From: Roseiflexaceae bacterium | Lineage (GTDB): Bacteria; Chloroflexota; Chloroflexia; Chloroflexales; Roseiflexaceae | Reading direction: 5' to 3' | Length of the DNA stretch: 6,274 nucleotides | NCBI GenBank assembly: GCA_947462525.1 | Contig: CANHPK010000099.1 | Span: 1 to 6,274 of the forward strand | Part shown: one piece after another, positions 1 to 5,802 of the stretch | Layout: the number at the start of each line of letters is the position of its first letter | Position numbering within the stretch: position 1 is the stretch's first letter | Notes under the pieces: generated by a model | Databases searched by the model: none | Seen by the model: the letters and a program-made list of their open reading frames with translations, nothing else | What the model was told of the DNA's origin: nothing | Made by a program: the position numbers and the translations under genes

Positions 1-1709
1 ACAAGCGCCTCTATGCCAGTGTGATGAAAGAATACCTCGAAGCACTACCGCACCTCGACATTCGTCAAGCCATGGTCGAACGGATTGTCCCGCTGGCCCC
101 TCAATCCGACCCTGAAGCGCCCCGGTTCCATGTCATCAGCCACACCCAGCGCATCTATGCTGCGCGCAGTGTGGTCGTGACGAGCGGGACCTTTCTGCGG
201 GGTCGGGCCATCACTGGTCCTGCCATCTGGCCCGCAGGCCGCGCCGGCGAGTCCCCCGCGACCGCGCTGGCAGACGATCTCGCGGCCTTGGGATTTGGGA
301 TTACCCGTCTCAAAACCGGCACCCCGCCGCGCATCGATGCCCGTAGCGTCGATTTTGCGCACAGCGAGCCCCAACATGGGAGCGACACCCCAGCCTTTTT
401 TGGCCACTATTACCACACCAGCACGGGCTGGCTCGGCGACGACGACGGGCAGCTCCCTGTCGTGGCGCACGACGCGCACCACTGGGTACACGGCCGACCC
501 AACCCCACCTATCCCCACCCGACGGGCAGTGCCTGGCGTGCGCAGCTCCCCTGCTACCAAATCCACACGACCCAAGCCTTCCACGACATCATCCGTGCCA
601 ACCTTCATCGCGCGCCGATGTACAGCGGCGTCATCGAAGGTGCAGGACCACGCTATTGCCCATCGATCGAGGACAAAATCGTCCGGTTTGCCGACAAAGA
701 CCGACATCTGCTCTACCTCGAGCCCGAAGGTTGGCAGACGAACGAAATGTATCTGCAAGGCTGCAATACGTCGCTCCCCGAGGACGTGCAGTGGCAAATG
801 ATCCGCACCATCCCGGCCCTTCGCAATGCGGAGTTGATGCGTATCGGCTACGCCATCGAATACGACGCCGTAGCGAACGGCGAGATCCGCGCCACGCTCG
901 AGGCGAAACGCCTGCCGATGCTCTTTCTCGCTGGCCAAATCAACGGTACCACGGGGTACGAAGAAGCCGCAGCCCAAGGTATCATGGCCGGTATCAACGC
1001 GGTACGCGCCCTGCGCCGCCAAGACCCGGTCATCTTGGGTCGCGACCAGGCATACATTGGGGTGCTCATCGACGACCTCGTCACCCGTGATATCCACGAA
1101 CCGTACCGGATGTTCACCTCTCGGGCCGAGCATCGCCTGCTCCTCCGCACCGACAACGCAGACATCCGGCTGGGCGCACTCGCTGCAGACCTCGGCCTCA
1201 TCAACCCTGCACGTGCACAAGCCGTTGCCGAACGGGCGCATGCGGTCAGTACTACTACCACCGCCCTGCGTGAACGCCGCGTCTTCCCTTCTGCCGCGAT
1301 CAATGCTGCATTCGTCGCGCACGACCTGCAACCCATCTCACGCGAGGTCACCGCAGCCGACGTGTTGGCACGCCCCGAGGCGACCTATGCGCAGGTACAG
1401 GCGGCGCTCGCGCTACCGCTGCTCGACGAGGCAACCATCCAGACCCTCGAAATCGAAATCAAATATGGCGGTTACCTGGTCAAACAACAGCGCCACATCG
1501 AGCGCGTCGCAAAAATGGAACACCATCGCATCCCACAGACCCTCGACTACCAGACCATTCGCGGCCTACGGACCGAGGCAGTCACCGTATTGCAACGCTT
1601 CGCGCCCAGCACGATTGGCCAAGCAGGGCGCTTGGCAGGCATAACGCCGGCTGACATTTCCGTTGTTATCTTGGCGATTGAGCGGAGCAACCAACCCAGC
1701 GTTCGGTAG
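1..1709 (+). CDS. mnmG: MnmG (GidA), tRNA uridine-5-carboxymethylaminomethyl modification enzyme, 5'-truncated by window edge
   Basis: MnmG, with MnmE, uses FAD, NADH and a folate one-carbon donor to install the (carboxymethyl)aminomethyl group on C5 of wobble U34 in cytosolic tRNAs. The reading frame is already open at base 3, and the first visible residues (KRLYASV) align with E. coli MnmG near residue 100. The N-terminal FAD GxGxxG motif and roughly 100 residues are therefore off the window; the GTG at 21 is not the real start. Numbering from that GTG, family blocks are RLKTGTPPRID (96-106), GPRYCPSIEDK (209-219, with Cys213 matching the conserved catalytic-region cysteine, C277 in E. coli), AGQINGTTGYEEAAAQG (304-320), EPYRMFTSRAEHR, and the C-terminal GidA-associated region with KYGGYLVKQQ and the SIGQAGRLAGITPA ending. 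Between QHG (118-120) and PCY (177-179) it carries about 36 residues more than E. coli, rich in His, Asp and Pro. Otherwise it looks intact up to a TAG stop. The family assignment is certain. Confidence 0.97.
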   Translation, partial: KRLYASVMKEYLEALPHLDIRQAMVERIVPLAPQSDPEAPRFHVISHTQRIYAARSVVVTSGTFLRGRAITGPAIWPAGRAGESPATALADDLAALGFGITRLKTGTPPRIDARSVDFAHSEPQHGSDTPAFFGHYYHTSTGWLGDDDGQLPVVAHDAHHWVHGRPNPTYPHPTGSAWRAQLPCYQIHTTQAFHDIIRANLHRAPMYSGVIEGAGPRYCPSIEDKIVRFADKDRHLLYLEPEGWQTNEMYLQGCNTSLPEDVQWQMIRTIPALRNAELMRIGYAIEYDAVANGEIRATLEAKRLPMLFLAGQINGTTGYEEAAAQGIMAGINAVRALRRQDPVILGRDQAYIGVLIDDLVTRDIHEPYRMFTSRAEHRLLLRTDNADIRLGALAADLGLINPARAQAVAERAHAVSTTTTALRERRVFPSAAINAAFVAHDLQPISREVTAADVLARPEATYAQVQAALALPLLDEATIQTLEIEIKYGGYLVKQQRHIERVAKMEHHRIPQTLDYQTIRGLRTEAVTVLQRFAPSTIGQAGRLAGITPADISVVILAIERSNQPSVR

Positions 1710-1888
1710 TCTTTTGAAAAAACCGTGTCCCGGCCACTCCCCAGTTCGGGAACACTCCCCGCACCCATCTGACTGGTCCCCCACGGGGCAGGAGCAACAC
1801 GGCAGCCACATGAGCGGCCCTGTACGACCACCGCATGCTGCCGCTCAACGCCCAGCCAAAAGGCTGGGCGTTAGGGTCAATCCACCCG
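1710..1888. other. Convergent intergenic region, no gene
   Basis: This 179-bp gap separates the 3' ends of mnmG and the minus-strand methyltransferase. Short open frames cross it, but none has family resemblance or a ribosome-binding site. It begins with a short AT-rich run just after the mnmG stop. It also holds an imperfect stem (GTGTCCCG near 1724 with CGGGAACAC near 1754, one bulge) and a 7-bp inverted repeat (GAGCGGC at 1812-1818 with GCCGCTC at 1840-1846). The strongest structure is the stem-loop at 1847-1872, listed separately. Confidence 0.6.
1847..1872. terminator. Stem-loop between convergent genes, probable bidirectional terminator
   Basis: A perfect 11-bp stem (AACGCCCAGCC pairing with GGCTGGGCGTT) closes a four-base loop, AAAA on the plus strand and TTTT on the minus. 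It lies 138 bp after the mnmG stop and 17 bp after the methyltransferase stop, where both transcripts should end. Neither side has a U-tract longer than two or three bases, so it is not a textbook intrinsic terminator. It may work with Rho, or simply protect 3' ends. Position and stem strength are the evidence. Confidence 0.6.
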
Positions 1889-2893
1889 TTAGAGGCGAAC
1901 TGGTTCGATGAGGACCATCAACGGAGCCATCCCGCCCACCGACACCTGCACCTCGTCGGTAGCCTGGAGGGTGACGATTTCTTCGAGGACGGACCGCAAC
2001 AGACGAATTTCGTGCGTTATGACAACCATACGACCCCGCGGCGCAAGCAACCGACTCGCTTCGTACAACAGCGCCGGGTAGAGTGTCAAATTGGTGTGGT
2101 GGGTCCCGATCAGCTGACCAAACGGCAAATCGATATAAATCAAATCGACACTCGCATCGGGGAGCGGTGTCTGGGTGGCGTCCCACTGCTCCAAAACAAT
2201 CTGTTTGGTGTTCCCCGCTGCTGCGACATTCTGTCGGGCACAAGCCAATGCCTCGGCGTTGGTGTCACATCCGAGTGCCTGTGCGGCTGGACCACGGGCG
2301 AGCCGCTCGATCAAAATGGTGCCCGAACCACAGGCAAGGTTGACAATCCGATCCTCGGGGTACACCCCACCAAATCGCACCATTGCAGCTGCGACCACTG
2401 CATTGAGTGCCCCTGGGTAGTTGCAGACACGCCAGGCACGAGTCCCCAGCGGGCGCGGACGGATGCGGAACAGTACTTCCCAATAGCCGGATCGCTGGCG
2501 GATGCGCATCTGCAGATCGGCATCGTCTGCCACCACGGTCAGTCCCAGTGTTGTGCCCAATGACGTGACAATGCGCTGCATGACCGACGAATCAGCCCCT
2601 GCAGCATCGAGATTCAGTGTTGTAAATGCACCGCGCCCCACGATATCACGCGCCATCGCAACGATTTCGTCCCAGTACTGTTGGCCCAAAAGGGCTTTGG
2701 GGCGCGGTACATCATACGACAACCGCACGAATGCATTCTGTGCGCAACGGAGCTTATCGGACAATCGCCACGGATCATAGGCATCGACGGTGGCGGTATT
2801 GCCTTCGACGATATACGCCAATTGCAATCCGTCTAATTCGTCACACAACGCACCAATCAATCCTGGCCACGTGGCAAACTCGAGCACGTACAT
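1889..2893 (-). CDS. THUMP-domain RNA (guanine-N2)-methyltransferase, THUMPD3/Trm14-like
   Basis: A 334-aa protein predicted to transfer a methyl group from S-adenosylmethionine to the exocyclic N2 of a guanosine in RNA, most likely tRNA. Residues about 55-145 look like a THUMP-type RNA-binding region. Residues 158-174 (NYPGALNAVVAAAMVRF) match the segment preceding the catalytic domain in this family. The Rossmann methyltransferase follows: motif I NLACGSGTILIE (185-196), an acidic SAM-binding residue in GCDTN (208-212), and motif IV IDLPFG (254-259). Most bacterial members (RlmL, TrmN) carry N/D-PPY at motif IV. DLPFG, followed by IG, an Asn and LYP, resembles eukaryotic THUMPD2/THUMPD3, which make m2G in the tRNA acceptor stem. 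The ATG at 2893 has only a weak purine-rich AGAAAG upstream, but a TATAAT lies about 30 bp before it and no longer in-frame extension is apparent. It is transcribed alone, divergent from the redox cassette. The class is secure; the exact target nucleotide is inferred. Confidence 0.85.
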   Translation of the reverse strand: MYVLEFATWPGLIGALCDELDGLQLAYIVEGNTATVDAYDPWRLSDKLRCAQNAFVRLSYDVPRPKALLGQQYWDEIVAMARDIVGRGAFTTLNLDAAGADSSVMQRIVTSLGTTLGLTVVADDADLQMRIRQRSGYWEVLFRIRPRPLGTRAWRVCNYPGALNAVVAAAMVRFGGVYPEDRIVNLACGSGTILIERLARGPAAQALGCDTNAEALACARQNVAAAGNTKQIVLEQWDATQTPLPDASVDLIYIDLPFGQLIGTHHTNLTLYPALLYEASRLLAPRGRMVVITHEIRLLRSVLEEIVTLQATDEVQVSVGGMAPLMVLIEPVRL

Positions 2894-2920
2894 GTAACGT
2901 TCTTTCTGCTAGGTCTGTGC

Positions 2921-2926
2921 ATTATA
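2921..2926 (-). promoter_or_regulatory. Candidate -10 box of the methyltransferase promoter
   Basis: The minus strand reads a perfect TATAAT here, 27 bases upstream of the methyltransferase ATG. A start site about 7 bases downstream would leave a leader of about 20 nt. No good TTGACA-like hexamer sits 16-18 bp upstream on this strand, so the assignment rests on the -10 box and its position alone. Confidence 0.45.
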
Positions 2927-3033
2927 CGTGTTTGCCGTTCGTCTTGACACAATCTTGAGAGTAACCGAACACACCGCAGAAGAATCTCGCACCTGTGTTT
3001 GTTACGCTATGAATGTGAGAGAGAGACTCCGTG

Positions 3034-3039
3034 AAAGGA
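3034..3039 (+). promoter_or_regulatory. Ribosome-binding site of the first cassette gene
   Basis: AAAGGA lies seven bases before the ATG at 3047 and decides this start. The same hexamer at the same spacing precedes the second gene (3584-3589 before the ATG at 3597), so the two genes probably share similar translation initiation. Confidence 0.75.
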
Positions 3040-3046
3040 TGAACAC

Positions 3047-3571
3047 ATGGAACAGCACGAACGCCGCGCAGCACTCAGTGCGTTTTTTTGGACAATAACC
3101 GTCATGTCTATTGCAGGCGGGATTCTTTTTTGGCAGGCAGATGCAATCCCGACGGTGCCGGTCGCTCAGGCCAATGATGGTGCCGTCAGCCAATATGCGG
3201 CGGCCCTCGAAATCGCGAACAATCGCCTCACCGAAGCCGGGAATCGCATCATGACGCTCGAAAACCAACCTGCGCAACCCATCGACGTGCCCCAGGTACA
3301 GATTGCCGACGTCCCTGCAGCGCCGACCATTACCAGCGCCGCTGCCCTGACATCTGCCCGATCGATTGCAGGCGCACTCGAACCACTGACTGCACCAGAG
3401 CTCGTAGACCTGGATGGGCAAACCGTCTGGTCCATCGTGTACGAACCCGGCACAGTATACGTCAGCGCGACCGATGGAACGGTCGTTTTGGTCGAGCGTA
3501 ACCAGCCGGACCAACGCGATCGACACGAAGACGAAGACCACGAACACAACGAAAACGACCACGACGACTAG
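3047..3571 (+). CDS. Membrane-anchored PepSY-like protein with His/Asp/Glu-rich C-terminal tail
   Basis: A 174-aa protein. After a short charged N-terminus (MEQHERR), residues 9-29 form one hydrophobic helix, giving an N-in/C-out anchor or an uncleaved signal. Residues 48-73 (around YAAALEIANNRLTEAGNRIMTLE) look helical, possibly a short coiled coil, followed by a Pro/Ala-rich linker (75-95). Residues 97-150 resemble a single PepSY domain: a helix (TSARSIAGALE), then strands in LVDLDGQTVWSIVYEPG and TVYVSATDGTVVLVE, like the family pattern ending in a 'DxxTGxV' hairpin. Residues 152-174 are an extreme polar tail with 11 Asp/Glu and four His (H160, H165, H167, H172), a plausible metal-binding or electrostatic segment. 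It is the first gene of the cassette with the haem protein and ApbE, so a role in membrane redox or metal handling is inferred. The gene is secure, the PepSY assignment moderate, and the function unknown. Confidence 0.75.
   Translation: MEQHERRAALSAFFWTITVMSIAGGILFWQADAIPTVPVAQANDGAVSQYAAALEIANNRLTEAGNRIMTLENQPAQPIDVPQVQIADVPAAPTITSAAALTSARSIAGALEPLTAPELVDLDGQTVWSIVYEPGTVYVSATDGTVVLVERNQPDQRDRHEDEDHEHNENDHDD
3524..3568 (+). repeat. Low-complexity codon run encoding the His/Asp/Glu/Asn tail
   Basis: Fifteen consecutive codons are all of the form NAC or GAA (GAC, GAA, CAC, AAC), producing a purine/cytosine-rich near-repeat directly before the TAG stop. Runs of this kind are prone to length change by slippage, so tail length may vary between relatives. 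It is a compositional repeat, not an array of identical units. Confidence 0.5.
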
Positions 3572-3596
3572 ATTTCATACCCCAAAGGACCATATC

Positions 3597-3887
3597 ATGG
3601 CAAATCCCGTACAGAAAACGCCCCGTAAACAACAAAGTGTCTGGCTGATGCTGGGCGGAGCAATGCTTGTCAGCGTCTTTGGCTGGGCAGGTATCGTGCG
3701 CCAGACCGAAGGCACCATCCAGAGCGAACCCATCCCACTCGACATCGCTGTGGTCGAATTACCGGCGGCCCGTACAACACATCAAACGGTTGCCACAAAT
3801 GCCCCAGCACCAACCAATCGAACCGCCGCTGCGGCACCGCTCCGGCAAGTTACCCGCCCCGTGTTGCGCAGTCGTTCATCAAACTAA
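3597..3887 (+). CDS. Small single-pass membrane protein with Ala/Pro/Thr-rich and basic C-terminus (unknown function)
   Basis: A 96-aa protein I do not recognise. The ATG at 3597 is preceded by AAAGGA at seven bases, so the longer open frame reaching back into the upstream gene is not used. It starts 25 bases after the stop of the PepSY-like gene. The N-terminus is basic (KTPRKQQ). Residues 15-33 form one transmembrane helix, predicted N-in with the remainder outside the cytoplasm. Residues 38-58 include a short hydrophobic stretch (PLDIAVVEL). Residues 59-82 are rich in Ala, Thr, Pro and Asn, as in flexible linkers. The last 15 residues hold four arginines and no acidic residue (RQVTRPVLRSRSSN). 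This basic tail contrasts with the acidic tail of the preceding protein. No catalytic motif, lipobox or cysteine is present. A structural or partner-docking role in the redox cassette is a guess. Confidence 0.7.
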   Translation: MANPVQKTPRKQQSVWLMLGGAMLVSVFGWAGIVRQTEGTIQSEPIPLDIAVVELPAARTTHQTVATNAPAPTNRTAAAAPLRQVTRPVLRSRSSN

Positions 3888-3916
3888 TCTCGCTCGTGAT
3901 TGAAATGGGGGCTTCC

Positions 3917-4576
3917 ATGAATTCATCAATGCGGCTGCTGTTGTCACGGAGCGGGGGAATCCTGCTGGGCTTGTTGGTGGGGCTTTTTGTGATGCTCACG
4001 GTCGGCAGCGATATTGCACAATCGCTCAACGGGATCCACACCGGTTGGTACCTGTCGCGTAGCACCGGATTGGTCGCGTATTTCCTCAGTTGGCTTTCTA
4101 CCTTCGCAGGGTTGATGATTACCGGTCGTCAAGCGCAACAATGGCCCGGGGTCTTTCAAGCAAACGACATCCATCGTCAGGCTTCACTGGCGAGTGTTAT
4201 CATGATGAGTATTCACATCGTGGTGCTCTTGTTGGATGGCTACATCGGGTATACCTGGCAGACCCTGTTCGTCCCTTCGGCCAACGGGCCCTATCTGCCT
4301 TTTGCAGTTGCTCTTGGTCAGATTGCCTTCCCCCTGATTGTGGTGGTGACCGTGACGGCCGAATGGCGCAGCACCATCGGCAAAGCCTGGCGGTGGATAC
4401 ACGCTGCTGCATTCTTTACATTTTTTGCTGGTGCATTGCACGGGATCTTGGCCGGCAGCGACACACGCGTCAGCATGATTTCGCTGATGTACATTCTCAC
4501 CATCAGTAGCATTCTCTTCATGACCGCATACCGCGTTATCTTTCGCACATCGCTCAAAACAACAGGTACGGCATAA
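3917..4576 (+). CDS. Ferric-reductase-like transmembrane haem b protein
   Basis: A 219-aa integral membrane protein of the ferric-reductase-like transmembrane family, which passes electrons across the membrane through b-type haems. About six hydrophobic segments are visible, near residues 12-32, 48-69, 90-108, 127-147, 160-178 and 187-207. The family signature WYLSRSTGLVAYFL (44-57) is clear. Candidate axial haem ligands form two pairs at canonical spacing: His86/His100 in DIHRQ...MMSIH, and His162/His175 in RWIHAAAF...ALHGILAGSD. There is no C-terminal FAD/NAD(P)H domain as in full ferric reductases or NADPH oxidases, so electrons must come from another protein or from quinol. I chose the ATG at 3917 because a G-rich stretch (TGGGGG) precedes it at a suitable distance and the hydrophobic core follows. 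GTG at 3896 and ATG at 3905 are possible alternatives. It lies 29 bp after the small membrane-protein gene and 2 bp before apbE, so they are probably co-translated. The family is confident; the substrate is unknown. Confidence 0.88.
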   Translation: MNSSMRLLLSRSGGILLGLLVGLFVMLTVGSDIAQSLNGIHTGWYLSRSTGLVAYFLSWLSTFAGLMITGRQAQQWPGVFQANDIHRQASLASVIMMSIHIVVLLLDGYIGYTWQTLFVPSANGPYLPFAVALGQIAFPLIVVVTVTAEWRSTIGKAWRWIHAAAFFTFFAGALHGILAGSDTRVSMISLMYILTISSILFMTAYRVIFRTSLKTTGTA

Positions 4577-4578
4577 AC

Positions 4579-5496
4579 ATGTTTCATTTCCCCTTTCGTG
4601 CAATGGGTTGTCAGATGCGGGTGCTCATCGACACATCAACCGATGCTACCGCAGCCGCGACGCTGGTTGCCGAAAGCATCCAACAATGGGAGCAGACGCT
4701 GAGCCGCTTCGACCCGCAGAGCGAACTCAACGCCCTGCCCGGCATCGTCGACCGTTGGCAACCCGTCAGTCCGGTGTTGTGGGATGTGCTGCTGGCTGCC
4801 GCATGGGCGTTCCAGCATACCGGTGGCATCATCGATCCCACTATCCGGCCAGCCCTCGAAGCACAGGGCTACACCGTCAGCTATGACGACATTGCCAAGC
4901 CGGTGCTTTCGCGCCGCACGCACCGCTCTACCTGGGGAGATGTCAAACTCGACCCACAGCAGGCACGCATATGGATCCCAGCGGGTGTCTCGCTCGACCT
5001 GGCTGGTGTTGCGAAAAGTTGGGCTGCACAGATGGCAATTCAACAACTCTGGGAGTACCCCGCCGCAGCCATTGATGCCGCCGGAGATATCTGCTTCCGT
5101 GGCATCCCTACCGAATACGGCGCGTGGCCGATTGGTATCGAAACGCTGCCCGGCTACGCAGAACCGCAGATGCTTGCGCTCCGCAATTGTGCGATTGCGA
5201 CGAGCGGAATCGACAAACGTACATGGACGCAACAGGGTGGCGTACGGGCACACCACATCATTGACCCGCGCACGGGAGCACCGTCGCAGAGTGACATTGT
5301 GCGTGCCAGTGTCATTGCTCCGACGCTCCTCGAAGCAGACGTGGCCGCTCGCACACTCGTCATCCTGGGCACGCAACAGGGGATGGCCTGGTTGGCCGGT
5401 CAGGCAAACCATGCATGCCTGCTCCATTGCGCTGACGGGACGACACGTACCGATGATCGTTGGCACGCGTACCTGTGGGAAGCACCAATTGCCTGA
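4579..5496 (+). CDS. apbE: ApbE-family FAD:protein FMN transferase
   Basis: A 305-aa enzyme of the ApbE family, which splits FAD and attaches FMN covalently to a Thr or Ser of a target protein, using Mg2+. Conserved blocks occur in order: AMGCQMRV at the N-terminus (8-15), LSRFDPQSELNALP (41-54), GGIIDPTIRPALEAQGY (82-98), the flavin-site block LDLAGVAKSWAA (139-150), DAAGDICFRG (166-175), ATSGIDKR (207-214) and HHIIDPRTGAPS (225-236). At the metal-binding helix, LEADVAARTLVILG (251-264) keeps Asp254, but the usual Thr four residues later is Arg258, with a Thr one position further on. There is no signal peptide or lipobox, unlike secreted ApbE lipoproteins, so this one appears cytoplasmic or is exported by an unseen route. 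The ATG is two bases after the stop of the haem protein gene, indicating one operon. It ends 17 bp before a strong palindrome. The family is confident; the flavinylated partner is not visible in the window. Confidence 0.93.
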   Translation: MFHFPFRAMGCQMRVLIDTSTDATAAATLVAESIQQWEQTLSRFDPQSELNALPGIVDRWQPVSPVLWDVLLAAAWAFQHTGGIIDPTIRPALEAQGYTVSYDDIAKPVLSRRTHRSTWGDVKLDPQQARIWIPAGVSLDLAGVAKSWAAQMAIQQLWEYPAAAIDAAGDICFRGIPTEYGAWPIGIETLPGYAEPQMLALRNCAIATSGIDKRTWTQQGGVRAHHIIDPRTGAPSQSDIVRASVIAPTLLEADVAARTLVILGTQQGMAWLAGQANHACLLHCADGTTRTDDRWHAYLWEAPIA

Positions 5497-5513
5497 GTCA
5501 TGCATGCGCACGA

Positions 5514-5549
5514 AACACCCCCTTCTTTCGTACGAAAGAAGGGGGTGTT
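5514..5549. terminator. Perfect 36-nt palindrome, probable shared bidirectional terminator
   Basis: Eighteen bases on the left are the exact reverse complement of eighteen on the right, centred on CGTACG between 5531 and 5532. As RNA this would fold into a stem of about 16 bp with a GUAC loop and a five-base G:C block near its base. It lies 17 bp after the apbE stop and 3 bp after the CCA end of tRNA-fMet on the opposite strand, so it suits ending both transcripts. Only a short U run (GTGTTT on the minus strand) follows it. Confidence 0.8.
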
Positions 5550-5552
5550 GAT

Positions 5553-5627
5553 TGGTAGCGGCGAGCGGATTCGAACCACTGACCTTTGGGTTATGAGCCC
5601 AACGAGCTGCCACTGCTCCACGCCGCG
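5553..5627 (-). tRNA. Initiator tRNA-fMet (anticodon CAT)
   Basis: The 75-nt gene folds into a complete cloverleaf, with the CAT anticodon at 5593-5595 and the 3' CCA encoded (5553-5555). Three initiator hallmarks separate it from elongator tRNA-Met or tRNA-Ile2. Base 1 (C) faces U72 with no Watson-Crick pair. The D stem has A11:U24 (GAGC with GCTC). The anticodon stem has three consecutive G:C pairs (TTGGG / CCCAA) around loop CTCATAA. The D loop is short (7 nt, with GG present), the variable region is AGGTC, and the T arm is AGTGG-TTCGAAT-CCGCT. It lies 11 bp downstream of the 5S gene and is probably processed from the same transcript. Confidence 0.97.
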
Positions 5628-5638
5628 GTGTGTATGTA

Positions 5639-5755
5639 TTGGCGCACAGACCTAGTCTCCCACAAGGCAACCTTGCAGTACCTTCAGCGCTGGAGTGTTT
5701 CACGACCCGGTTCGAGATGGGACGGGGTGGGTCCACTCCGCTTCATGCACGCCAA
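5639..5755 (-). rRNA. rrf: 5S ribosomal RNA
   Basis: The reverse complement contains the family core CCCATCTCGAAC, the CAGCGCTGAAGGTACTGC segment and GTGGGAGACTAGGTC near the 3' end, all diagnostic of bacterial 5S. The ends were set by helix I: TTGGCGTGCA at the 5' end pairs with TGTGCGCCAA at the 3' end over 10 bp (two G-U), giving 117 nt, within the usual size range. A 23S gene would normally lie just upstream, but that side holds a promoter and then the 3' end of a protein gene. This 5S copy is therefore not part of an adjacent 16S-23S-5S operon. Confidence 0.96.
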
Positions 5756-5767
5756 TGCAAGAACTGC

Positions 5768-5796
5768 AGTATACCCGATAACCAGCACGAAGTCCA
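5768..5796 (-). promoter_or_regulatory. Sigma70-type promoter for the 5S rRNA-tRNA-fMet unit
   Basis: On the minus strand, TGGACT (5791-5796) and TATACT (5768-5773) are separated by 17 bp. These match the consensus -35 at four of six bases and the -10 at five of six. Transcription would begin near 5761, about six bases before the mature 5' end of 5S, as expected for a stable-RNA gene with a very short trimmed leader. It lies wholly in the 47-bp gap between the 5S gene and the upstream protein gene. Confidence 0.65.
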
Positions 5797-5802
5797 TTCC
5801 GG

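Noticed and set aside
45..1331. Long minus-strand open frame of 428 codons opposite mnmG
   Set aside because: It lies entirely antisense to a clearly conserved MnmG. GC-rich codons leave the opposite strand open, and the translation shows no family motif.
1835..2563. Plus-strand open frame of 242 codons opposite the methyltransferase
   Set aside because: It is antisense to conserved SAM-binding motifs and its translation is cysteine- and arginine-rich without recognisable structure.
2944..2949. TTGACA on the plus strand as a -35 box for the redox cassette
   Set aside because: The hexamer is perfect, but 16-18 bp downstream there is only GAACAC-like sequence, with no credible -10 box, so a promoter cannot be claimed. 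The cassette promoter within 2894-3033 remains unlocated.
3414..3596. Upstream extension of the 96-aa membrane protein into the PepSY-like gene
   Set aside because: The frame is open, but the translation there is Thr/Lys-rich shadow sequence of the acidic tail. A good ribosome-binding site marks the ATG at 3597.
5593..5595. CAT anticodon as tRNA-Ile2 (lysidine) or elongator tRNA-Met
   Set aside because: The 1:72 mismatch, A11:U24 pair and three G:C pairs in the anticodon stem together identify the initiator.
4636..5736. Minus-strand open frame of 366 codons
   Set aside because: It is antisense to apbE and runs through the palindrome, tRNA-fMet and most of the 5S gene, so it cannot be a real protein gene.
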